64,000 nt of DNA from Caldinitratiruptor microaerophilus (GTDB taxonomy: Bacteria; Bacillota; Sulfobacillia; Symbiobacteriales; ZC4RG38), in the NCBI RefSeq assembly GCF_025999835.1, contig NZ_AP025628.1:806001-870000 (forward strand), read 5' to 3'. The position numbers and the translations under genes were made by a program. Below the pieces are notes generated by a model, which was not told the DNA's origin, did not search any database, and saw nothing but the letters and a program-made list of their open reading frames with translations. Shown in pieces: positions 49,568 to 57,459 of the stretch (positions within the stretch are counted from its first letter, which is position 1; each line of letters begins with the position of its first letter).

Positions 49568-51984
49568 CGGGTGCCGGCTGCCCGGTCCACCTGAACGGAT
49601 CGGAGGGCGCCGCGCACGGGGTTGATGTCCAGGGCCCGAACCCACGGGCGGTTCTTCAACTCTGCAGCCTGGTCTCGTTGGCCGGCCGCTTCCAGTGCCA
49701 GGTAGAGCCAGATCTCGGCCTGAATCCGGTGCGCGGCACTTTTCGCTGCTTCTCCGAGGTGAGGAACAGCCCGACGCGGGTCCCCGAGAAGTGCCAGCGC
49801 CTGCCCGTACCTGAGATGGAAGACCGGGGTGAGCGCAGGCTGCGCATCGGGCCAGAGGTGCTTCACGGGTTCTGTGGCCTGTCGCCTTCGCACGAGTTGC
49901 TCGGCGATATCCACGGTCCGCCTGGCCAATCGTTCACCGGCTGACCGGTCGCCTGTGAGCACGGCTTCGATCGCGGCCTCGCCGTACGCGCCCAGCGCAA
50001 GGTAGTAGGCCTGGGCCCGGGTCGGAGCCAGCCGCAGGGCTCGCTCCGCCGACCGGGCGGCGGCAATCCAGTCCTGCCGGGCGAGGTGCGCGGTGGCCTC
50101 TTCCTCGTGCCACAGGAACCAGTAAGGATCCCTGGCCTCGGCCGCGGCCAGGTGGTCGATCTGCTCCCGCTTGCCCGGGTTCGCTCGCGCCAGCCCCACG
50201 TGCGGCTGCGGGTCCAAAGGGGCCAGCCGGGCGGCCAGCCGGAAAAGTGAGATCGCCCCGGCGGAGTCGCCGGCGTCCAGCCGCTTCCACGCCCGGTGCG
50301 TGGCCACCGCCGATGCCGCGTGGGGAAGGGCCACCGCGAGCACCACGGCTCCGGCCGCCGCGGCCAGAGCTGGGTGAACACCGCGCAGGGCGGCGGTACC
50401 TGACCTGCGGCTCCGCCCGCAGCGAGGCGAGGTGTTCGGTCCTGTTTGGCGTTGCTCGGCAGGAGCTTCATCGGTTGCGACTTGGTCCACGGTGGGTGTC
50501 GGGAAGGACGCGCCGGCGATTGCTCCGGCGAGAGTCCATATCAAGAGCTGAACGAAGAAGTACGAGAGGTCAAAGTCCACAGCGCTGTGAAGCCCGATCG
50601 TGAGTGCTGCCGCCGCAAGGGGCCAGACGGCGGCGCGCGTGCCCTCGGGCCCCTTTGCGTGTGCACCTTTCCAGCCCGTGTACGTCAGAACCGCCCAGAA
50701 GACGAGGAGTGCCGCGGGGCCGGGCACCCCGGTCTCTGTTGCGGTTTGGAGGAAGCCGTTGTGCGTTTCCGACGCTGCGTACCAGAAGGTCTGGTGCTGG
50801 TGGTAGAGCCGTTCCCACGCTCGCCCGCCGCCCCCCAGCCAGGGCCGGTCCTGTAAGATCTTCAGGGCGTCGCGATCGTAGTAAAAACGGAGGAGGGCGT
50901 TTCGTGTGCGCCAATCCATGTCCAGGAGCCGGGCGGCGTGCTGCGGGAGGTGGCGACGCACCAGGTCGGCCGGACTCGTCGCTGTGAAACCGACGCCGGA
51001 CACCAGCCCCCCAACGGCCACCATACCTACGATGAAACAGCCCCGCAGCCGCGGAGGTGCACTCATGAGGGCCGCCAGGACCACGCCTCCTGCCACCGAC
51101 GCCAGGGTGCCCAGGCTCAGCCACTTCAGGGCTTCGGTCCAATCACGCCACGCACCGCTCTCCATGAACCCACGGGCTGTGGCGGCGGCCGCCACCAGAG
51201 GCCCGGCCAGGAGGAGGAAGGCAGGCATGCGCCGACCCGCGGGCAGACCGGCCGGGAGCAGGAGCAGCGCGGATGCCAGAACGAGCACCGCCCCCCGAGA
51301 GGCCGCGAGAACGAAGGCAACGGAGAGGATGTACACGGCTGCGGCTGCGGCAGCGTATGCGGGAACGCGCCTGCGACTGGACACGGCGAGTCCGGCCGCC
51401 AGCAGGGCTATGGCCTCGAAGTAGATCGCCGCGGTGTTCGGGTATTGGAAAGAAGCCCCGAGCCGCCCGTCCGCGCCGATGAGCGCCATGGCCGTGAGCG
51501 TCTCCTGGTCGGCGACTCCCCTGCCCGCATACGGAGAGAGAGCCACGGCCGCGACCGCGAGTCCGCCCGCCACGACTGCCCAGCCGAGGGCGGCGAGGCG
51601 ACCCGGGCTGCGGGCCACCTCCTCTCGAACCATCCACAGGGCCATGAGCGCCGCGGCGTGCTGGAGCGTAACGTCCACGTGCCCCTGCGGAAACACGGCC
51701 ACGGCCGTGGCGACGACGTAGAGCGCCAAAAGGGCACCTGCTGCCTGCTCCACTCCGGTTATCAGCGGGCGAAGGAGACCCCCGCCCCACCACACCCCGG
51801 TCGACCAGAGCACGAAGCCGAGTGCCAACGCCACGATGGCAGGGCGGAATTCGGCGGGGAAGAACAGTCCTTCCGGAAAAGGGCCCACAAGGAGTGTGGC
51901 CAACACGATCGCCACACCCGTTCGGCGGAGCAACACAGGCGTCACGACCGACGTCACCCCGTGACTTGAGCGGAAGCCATTCAC
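49546..51984 (-). CDS. O-antigen ligase/polymerase-like membrane protein with TPR tail
   Basis: This is an 812-residue protein. Residues 15-500 hold about 10-12 hydrophobic segments with a Wzy_C-like loop (DALKILQDRPWLGGGGRAWE, ASETHNGFLQTATETGVPG), the hallmark of O-antigen ligases and polymerases. Residues 560-812 are soluble and TPR-like (LAARLAPLDPQPHVGLARAN; ALRLAPTRAQAYYLALGAYG). It may polymerise exopolysaccharide or transfer it to cell-wall or protein acceptors. It is convergent with the CpsD gene. Start ATG 51984 is uncertain, as ribosome-binding sequence is weak. Confidence 0.85.
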   Translation of the reverse strand: MNGFRSSHGVTSVVTPVLLRRTGVAIVLATLLVGPFPEGLFFPAEFRPAIVALALGFVLWSTGVWWGGGLLRPLITGVEQAAGALLALYVVATAVAVFPQGHVDVTLQHAAALMALWMVREEVARSPGRLAALGWAVVAGGLAVAAVALSPYAGRGVADQETLTAMALIGADGRLGASFQYPNTAAIYFEAIALLAAGLAVSSRRRVPAYAAAAAAVYILSVAFVLAASRGAVLVLASALLLLPAGLPAGRRMPAFLLLAGPLVAAAATARGFMESGAWRDWTEALKWLSLGTLASVAGGVVLAALMSAPPRLRGCFIVGMVAVGGLVSGVGFTATSPADLVRRHLPQHAARLLDMDWRTRNALLRFYYDRDALKILQDRPWLGGGGRAWERLYHQHQTFWYAASETHNGFLQTATETGVPGPAALLVFWAVLTYTGWKGAHAKGPEGTRAAVWPLAAAALTIGLHSAVDFDLSYFFVQLLIWTLAGAIAGASFPTPTVDQVATDEAPAEQRQTGPNTSPRCGRSRRSGTAALRGVHPALAAAAGAVVLAVALPHAASAVATHRAWKRLDAGDSAGAISLFRLAARLAPLDPQPHVGLARANPGKREQIDHLAAAEARDPYWFLWHEEEATAHLARQDWIAAARSAERALRLAPTRAQAYYLALGAYGEAAIEAVLTGDRSAGERLARRTVDIAEQLVRRRQATEPVKHLWPDAQPALTPVFHLRYGQALALLGDPRRAVPHLGEAAKSAAHRIQAEIWLYLALEAAGQRDQAAELKNRPWVRALDINPVRGALRSVQVDRAAGTRYLLRAP

Positions 51985-52136
51985 GTCCGACGTTCACTGA
52001 GCCAAGCAAGATTGACGGAGATGCATATGAGGCAATTATTCCTTGCTCATGTGCCTGGTTCCTCTGCGGAGACAGCCGGGCGTGCGACCCTCCGGGTGCC
52101 TTGGGCAGACTCGGGCCCGGGGTCCGGCGATGAAAA

Positions 52137-52170
52137 GGTCCGTGGGCGTCCGGGTGGACGCCCACGGACC
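52137..52170 (-). terminator. rho-independent terminator
   Basis: A perfect 15-bp stem (52137-52151 with 52156-52170) with a 4-base loop is followed on the minus strand by TTTT. It lies 33 bp after the RCKP protein stop and is the best intrinsic terminator in the window. Confidence 0.9.
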
Positions 52171-52202
52171 GCCTCGGAGAGGCCGTCGGGAACGGACCTG
52201 TC

Positions 52203-52349
52203 TCAGATCGCCTTCTTCTTGTTGGTCTTCGCCTCGCCTTCCGCCTCTTTCTTGGCGAAGCTGTCCTTGCCGCCGCAGTTCGGGCACTTGCGGGGCTTGC
52301 ACCGGTTCTCCTGCTCGAAGCCGCACAGCGAACAGCGCCACACCGCCAC
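52203..52349 (-). CDS. RCKP-type rubredoxin-like zinc-ribbon protein
   Basis: This is a 48-residue protein. CSLCGFEQENRCKPRKCPNC gives two CxxC pairs (residues 6/9 and 22/25) and the RCKP signature at 16-19, followed by a Lys-rich tail. GTG 52349 lies 8 bp after AAGGAGG, and a strong terminator follows, so it is a monocistronic unit. The family binds iron or zinc in a rubredoxin-like knuckle; its role is not known, although redox or oxygen-stress functions are usual for rubredoxin-like proteins. Confidence 0.85.
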   Translation of the reverse strand: MAVWRCSLCGFEQENRCKPRKCPNCGGKDSFAKKEAEGEAKTNKKKAI

Positions 52350-52724
52350 GGCTGGAACCTCCTTCCCATCAGTTTGCGGAGACTTCCACGCGCACTGCGG
52401 GTGTTCCTGTGAGTGAGTTGTTGAGCCCTCGGGTACTGGCTCCGATGATGGCCGGAGGGGAGCGGCCGTCGGTGACCGAGGTCACACCCCAGCCCAGGGC
52501 CGGCTGCGGGCGGACTGCAGGCTCGTGCGGTCCCCTCGGGCGGACTGCGCCGCCCCCTTCCGGCGTCCCACGTGGCGGTGTCGGCGGCGTGGGGTTCGTT
52601 GTCCGCGCCCCCCCGTCCGGCCATGACCGTGAGGTAACGGGGTGTCATGTAACGCCGGGAGCGGCTAGTCGCCGGGCCAGACCGGCACAGTGCACGCGGG
52701 CCCGGCTGCGGCCACGAGGAACGT
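52350..52724. other. intergenic gap without recognised gene
   Basis: The 375 bp between the end of sbtA and the start of the RCKP protein, both on the minus strand, contain no coding pattern or known RNA that I can support. The RCKP promoter must lie here, but no convincing -35/-10 pair was found. Confidence 0.5.
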
Positions 52725-53723
52725 TCAGGACGGGAGGAGAAGGCGGGCCAGCGTGTAGTAAACCGGGATGCCGACCAGAACGTTGAACGGGAACGTCACG
52801 CCAAGCGCGAGCGTGATCGAGAGCGACGGGTTGGCGCCGGGAAGAGCCAGGCGGACGGCGGCAGGAGCCGCGATGTACGACGCGCTGGCGGCAAGCACGG
52901 CCAGAAGCGTGGCGCCCCCCGGACTGAGCCCGACGAGTCGCCCCCCCAGCACGCCGAGGCTCCCGCCGATGAGCGGCATTACCACCCCGAAGCCGAGCAG
53001 GAACCGGCCGAGGCGGATGAAGTCACCGAGGCGGCGGGCCGCCGTCAGGCCCATGTCCAGGAGGAAGAGGGCGAGCGCGCCCGGGAAGAGGTCGTGGACA
53101 AACGGTTTCAGTAGCTCGGTCCCCTCCTTCCCGGTGAGGATGCCGATGGCGAAGCTTCCCAGGAGAACGATCACGCTGCCCCCAAACAGCGCCTCGCGAA
53201 CCAGAGACCGGAGAAAGACGGTTCGGTTCGTCACCGCACGGTCTGGTTGGGTGGAGAACGCCCGCGCCAGCAGGATTCCGCTGACGATCCCCGGCGCCTC
53301 CATGAGGGCCATCATGGCCACCATGTAGCTCTCGTAGCCTACGCCCAGAAAGGTGAGGAAGTTCGTCGTGGTGATGAATGTGACCGCGCTGATCGACCCA
53401 TAGTGGGCGGCGATCGCCCCGGCGTTCACCGGATCGAGCCGGCCAAGCCGGGTGAGGATCAGGAACGCAATGCCGGGCAAGAGGAATCCGAGGACCAGGG
53501 CCGCCAGGGCGGTCTGCACCACCTGCTCGGACAGGCCGGCGTGGGCCAGTTCGGCGCCGCCCCGAAAGCCGATGGCCATCATCAGGTAGAGGGCGAGGGC
53601 AGAACTCAGCTCCCGGGGGAAGGACAGGTCGGACTTGAGCAACGCCGCTGTGGTGCCCAGAAGGAAGAAAAGGACAGGCGGGGAGACGAGATTCTCCGCC
53701 ATGAGCGCTGGCACGTTCAGCAT
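52725..53723 (-). CDS. sbtA: SbtA-like sodium-dependent bicarbonate transporter
   Basis: This is a 332-residue membrane protein with about ten hydrophobic segments in two inverted halves. LSSALALYLMMAIGFRGGAEL, AAHYGSISAVTF and LLDMGLTAARRL match the SbtA/DUF897 family, which imports bicarbonate with sodium. No adjacent SbtB-like PII partner is present. It follows a winged-helix gene on the same strand by 168 bp with its own promoter. In a heterotroph it may support carboxylases or pH balance. Confidence 0.88.
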   Translation of the reverse strand: MLNVPALMAENLVSPPVLFFLLGTTAALLKSDLSFPRELSSALALYLMMAIGFRGGAELAHAGLSEQVVQTALAALVLGFLLPGIAFLILTRLGRLDPVNAGAIAAHYGSISAVTFITTTNFLTFLGVGYESYMVAMMALMEAPGIVSGILLARAFSTQPDRAVTNRTVFLRSLVREALFGGSVIVLLGSFAIGILTGKEGTELLKPFVHDLFPGALALFLLDMGLTAARRLGDFIRLGRFLLGFGVVMPLIGGSLGVLGGRLVGLSPGGATLLAVLAASASYIAAPAAVRLALPGANPSLSITLALGVTFPFNVLVGIPVYYTLARLLLPS

Positions 53724-53795
53724 CGTTTACCCCCTGTTTGCGGTCCGGTGCCGGGGGCGAGCGCGGCCCGAACCGCGGCGCAAAATCACGGCCAT

Positions 53796-53824
53796 GATAT
53801 CACGAAACATATGTCGTATGTCAA
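53796..53824 (-). promoter_or_regulatory. sbtA promoter with ACATATGT operator-like palindrome
   Basis: On the minus strand TTGACA (53819-53824) is separated by 17 bp from GATATC (53796-53801). The spacer contains ACATATGT at its centre (53807-53814) within an imperfect CGA...TCG inverted repeat. A repressor bound there would block the polymerase; the winged-helix protein encoded just upstream is the obvious candidate. Confidence 0.55.
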
Positions 53825-53891
53825 GTCGCGCCAGTGGGGGGTTCAAACCTCCATGCACGGAGGAGGCGGGTGGCAAGACGTGAGCGCCTGT

Positions 53892-54173
53892 CTATTCTTC
53901 GGATGGCATGAGGAGGTTCAACAGCTCCTTCACGGCGCGTCCCCGCTGCGCCGGGTGCCGCATCGGCAACTCCGGGTGGACTTCGTAGCGGTTCCGCCTC
54001 CCATCGCGGAAACGGCTGATGTACCCGGCCTCCTCGAGGTCGTCCAGAATACGCTGGACTGCCCGTTCCGTGATGCCCACGGTGGCCGCGATCTCCCTCG
54101 CTGTCAACCGGCTGTTCCGCGCGATGCAGAGCAGAACCTGGGCGTGGTTGGTGAGGAACGTCCACTCGGACAC
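53892..54173 (-). CDS. winged-helix transcriptional regulator
   Basis: This is a 93-residue DNA-binding protein. LTAREIAATVGITERAVQRI is the recognition helix-turn-helix, and the wing is AGYISRFRDGRRNRYEV, in MarR/DprA-like order. The GTG at 54173 follows GGGGGCAG. It lies upstream of sbtA on the same strand and probably regulates it through the palindrome at 53807-53814. No metal or ligand site is visible. Length is short for MarR, so it may lack a dimerisation helix. Confidence 0.75.
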   Translation of the reverse strand: MSEWTFLTNHAQVLLCIARNSRLTAREIAATVGITERAVQRILDDLEEAGYISRFRDGRRNRYEVHPELPMRHPAQRGRAVKELLNLLMPSEE

Positions 54174-54357
54174 GGTGGGCTGCCCCCATGACCCAATTGA
54201 ATGACGACGCCGCTTTCATGATAGCATGGGGGGCGTTGTTCCCGGAGCGACATGACCGACGGGGCGAAGTTCCTGAGGGCGACACGCCGGTGTACCGCGG
54301 CGTTGCCGGGGCGGCCGTTGACCCCGGAGCGGACAGGCACACGCGCCTTCTGCCTCC

Positions 54358-54366
54358 CATATACTG
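54358..54366 (+). promoter_or_regulatory. CATATACTG, sigma-E/sigma-K-like -10 before sigK
   Basis: CATATACTG fits CATAnnnT and also resembles the sigma-E -10 (CATACA-T). An AC lies 17 bp upstream, a sigma-K-type spacing. It is 51 bp before the GTG at 54418. In Bacillus subtilis sigK is first read by sigma-E and then by sigma-K. Confidence 0.45.
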
Positions 54367-54417
54367 GTGGCACACGCGGCGCGGGTGGCGGGGGCCCGCG
54401 CCAGGAGGTGGCTGCCA

Positions 54418-54852
54418 GTGGTGGGCCTGCTCGGGAGCCTGGCCGAAGCCATCGTGCGTGGCCTGATGCTCCTCATGGGGTACGTCTCGAACTCCAGCAC
54501 CTTCCCCCAGCCCCTCACGGAAGAGGAGGAGGCCCGGTACCTCAGCCGCCTGCAGCAGGGCGATGAAGAGGCCCGGGCCGTTCTCATCGAGCGGAACCTC
54601 CGGCTGGTCGCCCATATCGTGAAGAAGTTCGACAACACCGGGGAGGAGACCGACGACCTGATCAGCATCGGTACCGTGGGTCTGATCAAGGCGATCGGCA
54701 CGTTCAAGCCCGACAAGGGCACCCGGCTGGCTACCTATGCGGCGCGGTGCATCGAGAACGACTTTTCGATGACTCCGCGGCGCGGGAAACAATGGGAGAA
54801 AGCCAGCGTACCGGCTACCGATAGGCGGCAGCCTTGCGGGCACCTCCCCTGA
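54418..54852 (+). CDS. sigK: pro-sigma-K, N-terminal part (SpoIVCB-like), interrupted
   Basis: This is a 144-residue frame. Residues 1-21 (MVGLLGSLAEAIVRGLMLLM then G) are a hydrophobic pro-sequence as in pro-sigma-K, with YVSN after it corresponding to the mature start YVKN. FPQPLTEEEEARYL, RNLRLVAHIVKKF, DDLISIGTVGLIKAI and GTRLATYAARCIEN are region 1.2-2 of sigma-K. After CIEN (residue 114) homology stops and 30 unrelated residues lead to TGA. Sigma regions 2.4 to 4 are missing. The break coincides with the skin insertion site in B. subtilis, so a functional gene requires excision. GTG 54418 follows AGGAGG by 9 bp. Confidence 0.93.
   Translation: MVGLLGSLAEAIVRGLMLLMGYVSNSSTFPQPLTEEEEARYLSRLQQGDEEARAVLIERNLRLVAHIVKKFDNTGEETDDLISIGTVGLIKAIGTFKPDKGTRLATYAARCIENDFSMTPRRGKQWEKASVPATDRRQPCGHLP
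54744..54779. other. recombination (att) site in sigK
   Basis: CATCGAGAA (54750-54758) and TTTTCGATG (54763-54771) are inverted repeats matching at 8 of 9 positions around CGAC; the arms extend outward to CGCGG/CCGCG with a 1-base offset. AACGA (54757-54761) takes the place of the AATGA core of the B. subtilis skin site within the same Glu-Asn-Glu codons. Symmetry around the break is what a large serine recombinase site would show. Confidence 0.75.
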
Positions 54853-54891
54853 TTGATATCATTGTGCTAGCATAGCCGGGAGGTGGGTGCG

Positions 54892-55131
54892 ATGCCCGAT
54901 ATTCTGATCCGGGACGTACCAGGACCGGTCCTAGAGGTCCTCAAGAACCGGGCCAAGCAGCACGGTCGCTCGCTCCAGCAGGAACTGGCCATGATCTTGC
55001 GGGAAGCCGCAAGACGCAGCCCGCCCAGGTCGGCAGCGGAAGTGGCAGATGCCATCCGGGCTCGTCTGGCCCAAACCGGCCGCGATTTCGGCGACAGCGC
55101 CGAGGAGCAGCGGCATGACCGGAGCCGCTGA
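54892..55131 (+). CDS. vapB: FitA/VapB-type ribbon-helix-helix antitoxin
   Basis: This is a 79-residue antitoxin. MPDILIRDVPGPVLEVLKNR and HGRSLQQELAMILREA form the ribbon-helix-helix DNA-binding fold of FitA-like proteins, and the C-terminal part (SAAEVADAIRARLAQTG) would wrap the toxin. ATG 54892 lies after GGGAGGTGGG. The stop overlaps the vapC ATG by 1 bp (TGATG), ensuring coupled synthesis. It is the first gene inside the sigK element and may stabilise it. Confidence 0.88.
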   Translation: MPDILIRDVPGPVLEVLKNRAKQHGRSLQQELAMILREAARRSPPRSAAEVADAIRARLAQTGRDFGDSAEEQRHDRSR

Positions 55132-55544
55132 TGGCCCGCTACGTGGTAGACGCTTGCGTAGCCGTGAAGTGGTACGTCCCGGAGGTAGCCAGCGACCGGG
55201 CGGTGGCCATCCTGAAAGGTGGCCATGAACTCCTGGCTCCCGAACTCATCCTGTCCGAATTCGGAAACATCATCTGGAAGAAAGTGAGCCGTGGAAGCCT
55301 GTCTGCCCCTGAGGGGGGCGAGATTGTGGATGCCTTTCTGGGTACGCGGCCGGTGGAGTGTTACCCGGTTGAACCGTACGTGCGAGCTGCCTTCGACATC
55401 GCGACCCGGTACCGGTGCACCGTGTATGACGCGCTTTATCTGGCCGTGGCCATTGCGGAAGACGGTTTGCTCGTAACCGCCGATGAACGGTTTGCCAACG
55501 CACTGCAGAACACGCCCGTTGCCGGCTACGTTTCACTGCTGTGA
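55131..55544 (+). CDS. vapC: VapC-type PIN-domain ribonuclease toxin
   Basis: This is a 137-residue PIN-domain endonuclease. The acidic metal residues are in place: Asp7 in YVVDACVAVKW, Glu43 in LILSEFGNIIW, Asp100 in TVYDALYLAVA, and Asp118 in LVTADERF. VapC toxins cleave tRNA or rRNA when the antitoxin is lost. Its location beside the recombinase suggests post-segregational stabilisation of the integrated element. Confidence 0.92.
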   Translation: MARYVVDACVAVKWYVPEVASDRAVAILKGGHELLAPELILSEFGNIIWKKVSRGSLSAPEGGEIVDAFLGTRPVECYPVEPYVRAAFDIATRYRCTVYDALYLAVAIAEDGLLVTADERFANALQNTPVAGYVSLL

Positions 55545-55620
55545 CATACCGTGCCGAATGCGCGTTGGCGGAGCGGCCGGAGTCAATGAATCCCCTGGAC
55601 ACCCGGATGGCGAGCGTGCC

Positions 55621-57180
55621 TCAAGATACGGGCTTCAACACCATGACCGGGGCGACTTCCGGGGCTCCGCTAGTTGACGTGTAGTGAGGTAGCCGGGCTC
55701 GGACCGTGATCCGAGTCTCGCTCACCTCGACTCCGACGACGAGCTGGCGGACGATCTGCTGCCGGGTCTCCATCGAGGGGTCCTCCTGAAGGCGCCGGAG
55801 GTAGTGTTGCAGGGCAGCGGCGAGGGCCCGACGTTCCTCTTCGGTGGAACGGAGACGCCCCGCGAGCTGGGCTCGCAGTGTGTCCCGCTTCGCGAGCAGG
55901 TGGGTTTGGCGCTCCTTGAGCCGGTTGAGGGAGTCGAGGGCGTCGTCCGGGTTTGCGAGCTGGCGCTCCAACACAAGGAGGATGTGCTTTTGGGCAGCCT
56001 CGGTCCTGGCCAGGGCCTGCTCGACCTCCGCGAGCTCGCGCTCGAGGCTCTCGGTGTCGGGCGCATCAATCGTTGCGACTAGGAGGTCAGGATCGTGGAG
56101 CCATGCCTCGACCTCCGCCCACACCCGGGCCTCCAACCGGTCTGCCGAGATCTCCTGCCCGCACCCCGGATGGCGGGCGCCGGCAAAGCTCTTGCGGCAG
56201 GTGTAGGTACGCCGGTACTTTCCCCAGTGCTTCCGGTTGGCTCCCGTCATGGTGTTGCCGCACACGGAGCACCTGACGAGGCCAGAGAGGAGGTATTGTT
56301 CGCGGTGGCGTGACCAGAGTTGTTTGGCCCTGGCCATGAGTTCTTGCGCCCGGTACCAGGTATCCGGGTCGATGATGGCCGGGACCGGAACGGGGATCCA
56401 CTCCTCCCGGGGGCGCTCGCGCGCCCACACCTTCTCCCCGGGGGGACGGTACCGGTTGAGCCCCACGCCGGTCATGTCACGGCGGTTCGCGTAATAGACG
56501 CCCATGTAGACGGGGTTCATGACGATCTGGCGGACGATCTGGCGGTGCCAGTTACCGCCTCGACGGGATGGCACGCCGTCTCGGGCAAGGCCGTGGGCGA
56601 TGCCGTTGAGGCCCCGTCCCAGCTCTACGTACTCCCGGAAGATGCGGCGGACCACCTCGGCCTCTTCGGGGATCACGCTGATGGATGAAGTGGCGGGGTC
56701 GTAGCGGTAGCCATAGGGATCTACCCTGTACGGGAGCCGGCCGGCCTTCGCCTTCTGGCGCTTGCCGGCCATCATGCGCTCGCGGATCTTCTCGCGCTCG
56801 TACTGGGCCACTGCACCGCGGAGCTGATAGAAAAGCTGGCCTTCCGGGGTGCCAGTCATGTCGAACTTCACGAAGGTGAGTCGGCTGTAGCGCTCGATCT
56901 GTTCGGTAATAAGCAACTGATGGGCCAGGTTGCGGGCGAGCCGGTCGGGATCCCACACGACGACCAGGTTGAATTCCCGCTGCCGGACAGCCTCCAAGAG
57001 GGCTTGGAGGCCAGGGCGCTCGAGAACGGCCCCCGAGACTGCCTCGTCGAGGTATTCGCGGGTTTCGGTGGCGCCTAGGCGCTCCGCGTGGCGGCGGCAT
57101 TCCTCCAGCTGAAATGCGATGCTGTGGCCCCTCTCGGCCGACTCGTCGGATGACACCCGCGCGTAGATCGCGCACCTCAC
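55621..57180 (-). CDS. spoIVCA: SpoIVCA-like large serine recombinase
   Basis: This is a 519-residue recombinase. The catalytic domain starts MRCAIYARVSSDE with the nucleophile Ser10, and has DPDRLARNLAHQLL and AVAQYEREKIRERM. The Recombinase domain contains VNGIA-type LNGIAHGLARDGVPSRRG and WHRQIVRQIVMNPVYMG; the zinc ribbon is LLSGLVRCSVCGNTMTG with C of RKSFAGARHPGCGQEIS. These segments match B. subtilis SpoIVCA closely in order and wording. A coiled-coil (about 390-460) follows. It points toward the sigK fragment. GTG 57180 overlaps a small upstream gene (GTGA). Confidence 0.95.
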   Translation of the reverse strand: MRCAIYARVSSDESAERGHSIAFQLEECRRHAERLGATETREYLDEAVSGAVLERPGLQALLEAVRQREFNLVVVWDPDRLARNLAHQLLITEQIERYSRLTFVKFDMTGTPEGQLFYQLRGAVAQYEREKIRERMMAGKRQKAKAGRLPYRVDPYGYRYDPATSSISVIPEEAEVVRRIFREYVELGRGLNGIAHGLARDGVPSRRGGNWHRQIVRQIVMNPVYMGVYYANRRDMTGVGLNRYRPPGEKVWARERPREEWIPVPVPAIIDPDTWYRAQELMARAKQLWSRHREQYLLSGLVRCSVCGNTMTGANRKHWGKYRRTYTCRKSFAGARHPGCGQEISADRLEARVWAEVEAWLHDPDLLVATIDAPDTESLERELAEVEQALARTEAAQKHILLVLERQLANPDDALDSLNRLKERQTHLLAKRDTLRAQLAGRLRSTEEERRALAAALQHYLRRLQEDPSMETRQQIVRQLVVGVEVSETRITVRARLPHYTSTSGAPEVAPVMVLKPVS

Positions 57181-57335
57181 GTACCGGTCTGTACCTCCTT
57201 TGCACGCTGACGTTTGATCCAGTCGGCGAGGATTCGCATGGCCCGCTTGCGGGCGGCCTCGGCTTCCTCCGGTGTCCCGACAGGCACGATGATGAGCTCG
57301 CGCTCTTGCACGGGCTTACTCAAGCGGCGCGCCAC
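57177..57335 (-). CDS. small basic protein coupled to the recombinase
   Basis: This is a 52-residue frame: MARRLSKPVQERELIIVPVG, then a helical region TPEEAEAARKRAMRILADWI and a basic tail. GTG 57335 follows GAGGAGGA by 7 bp and the stop overlaps the recombinase GTG by 3 bp, so the two are probably translated together. The function is unknown. A recombination directionality factor, which for serine recombinases is often a small basic protein, is one possibility, but there is no sequence evidence for it. Confidence 0.6.
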   Translation of the reverse strand: MARRLSKPVQERELIIVPVGTPEEAEAARKRAMRILADWIKRQRAKEVQTGT

Positions 57336-57377
57336 GGGACGTCCTCCTCTCGCTGGGATTCGGCGAGACTGCGAGAA

Positions 57378-57416
57378 ACCCTATGCGGACGGACAGGCCC
57401 GATGGGCCTGTCCGTC
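57378..57416 (-). promoter_or_regulatory. hairpin plus CGCATAGGGT box before the recombinase operon
   Basis: GACGGACAGGCCC (57388-57400) and its perfect complement (57404-57416) form a 13-bp stem with a 3-base loop after the 57460-58359 gene, so it could be that gene's terminator. Directly downstream on the minus strand is CGCATAGGGTT (CATAnnnT, 57377-57387), 42 bp before the small coupled gene, a candidate mother-cell promoter for the recombinase. Confidence 0.45.
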
Positions 57417-57459
57417 GGACCAGATGGGCCGTCGAGGAGGACGGCCCGATGGTAACAGG

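Noticed and set aside
53835-53860. GGGGGTTCAAACCTCC, resembling a tRNA T-arm
   Set aside because: No acceptor stem, anticodon arm or D-arm can be placed around it, and the sequence lies in the sbtA promoter/regulator gap.
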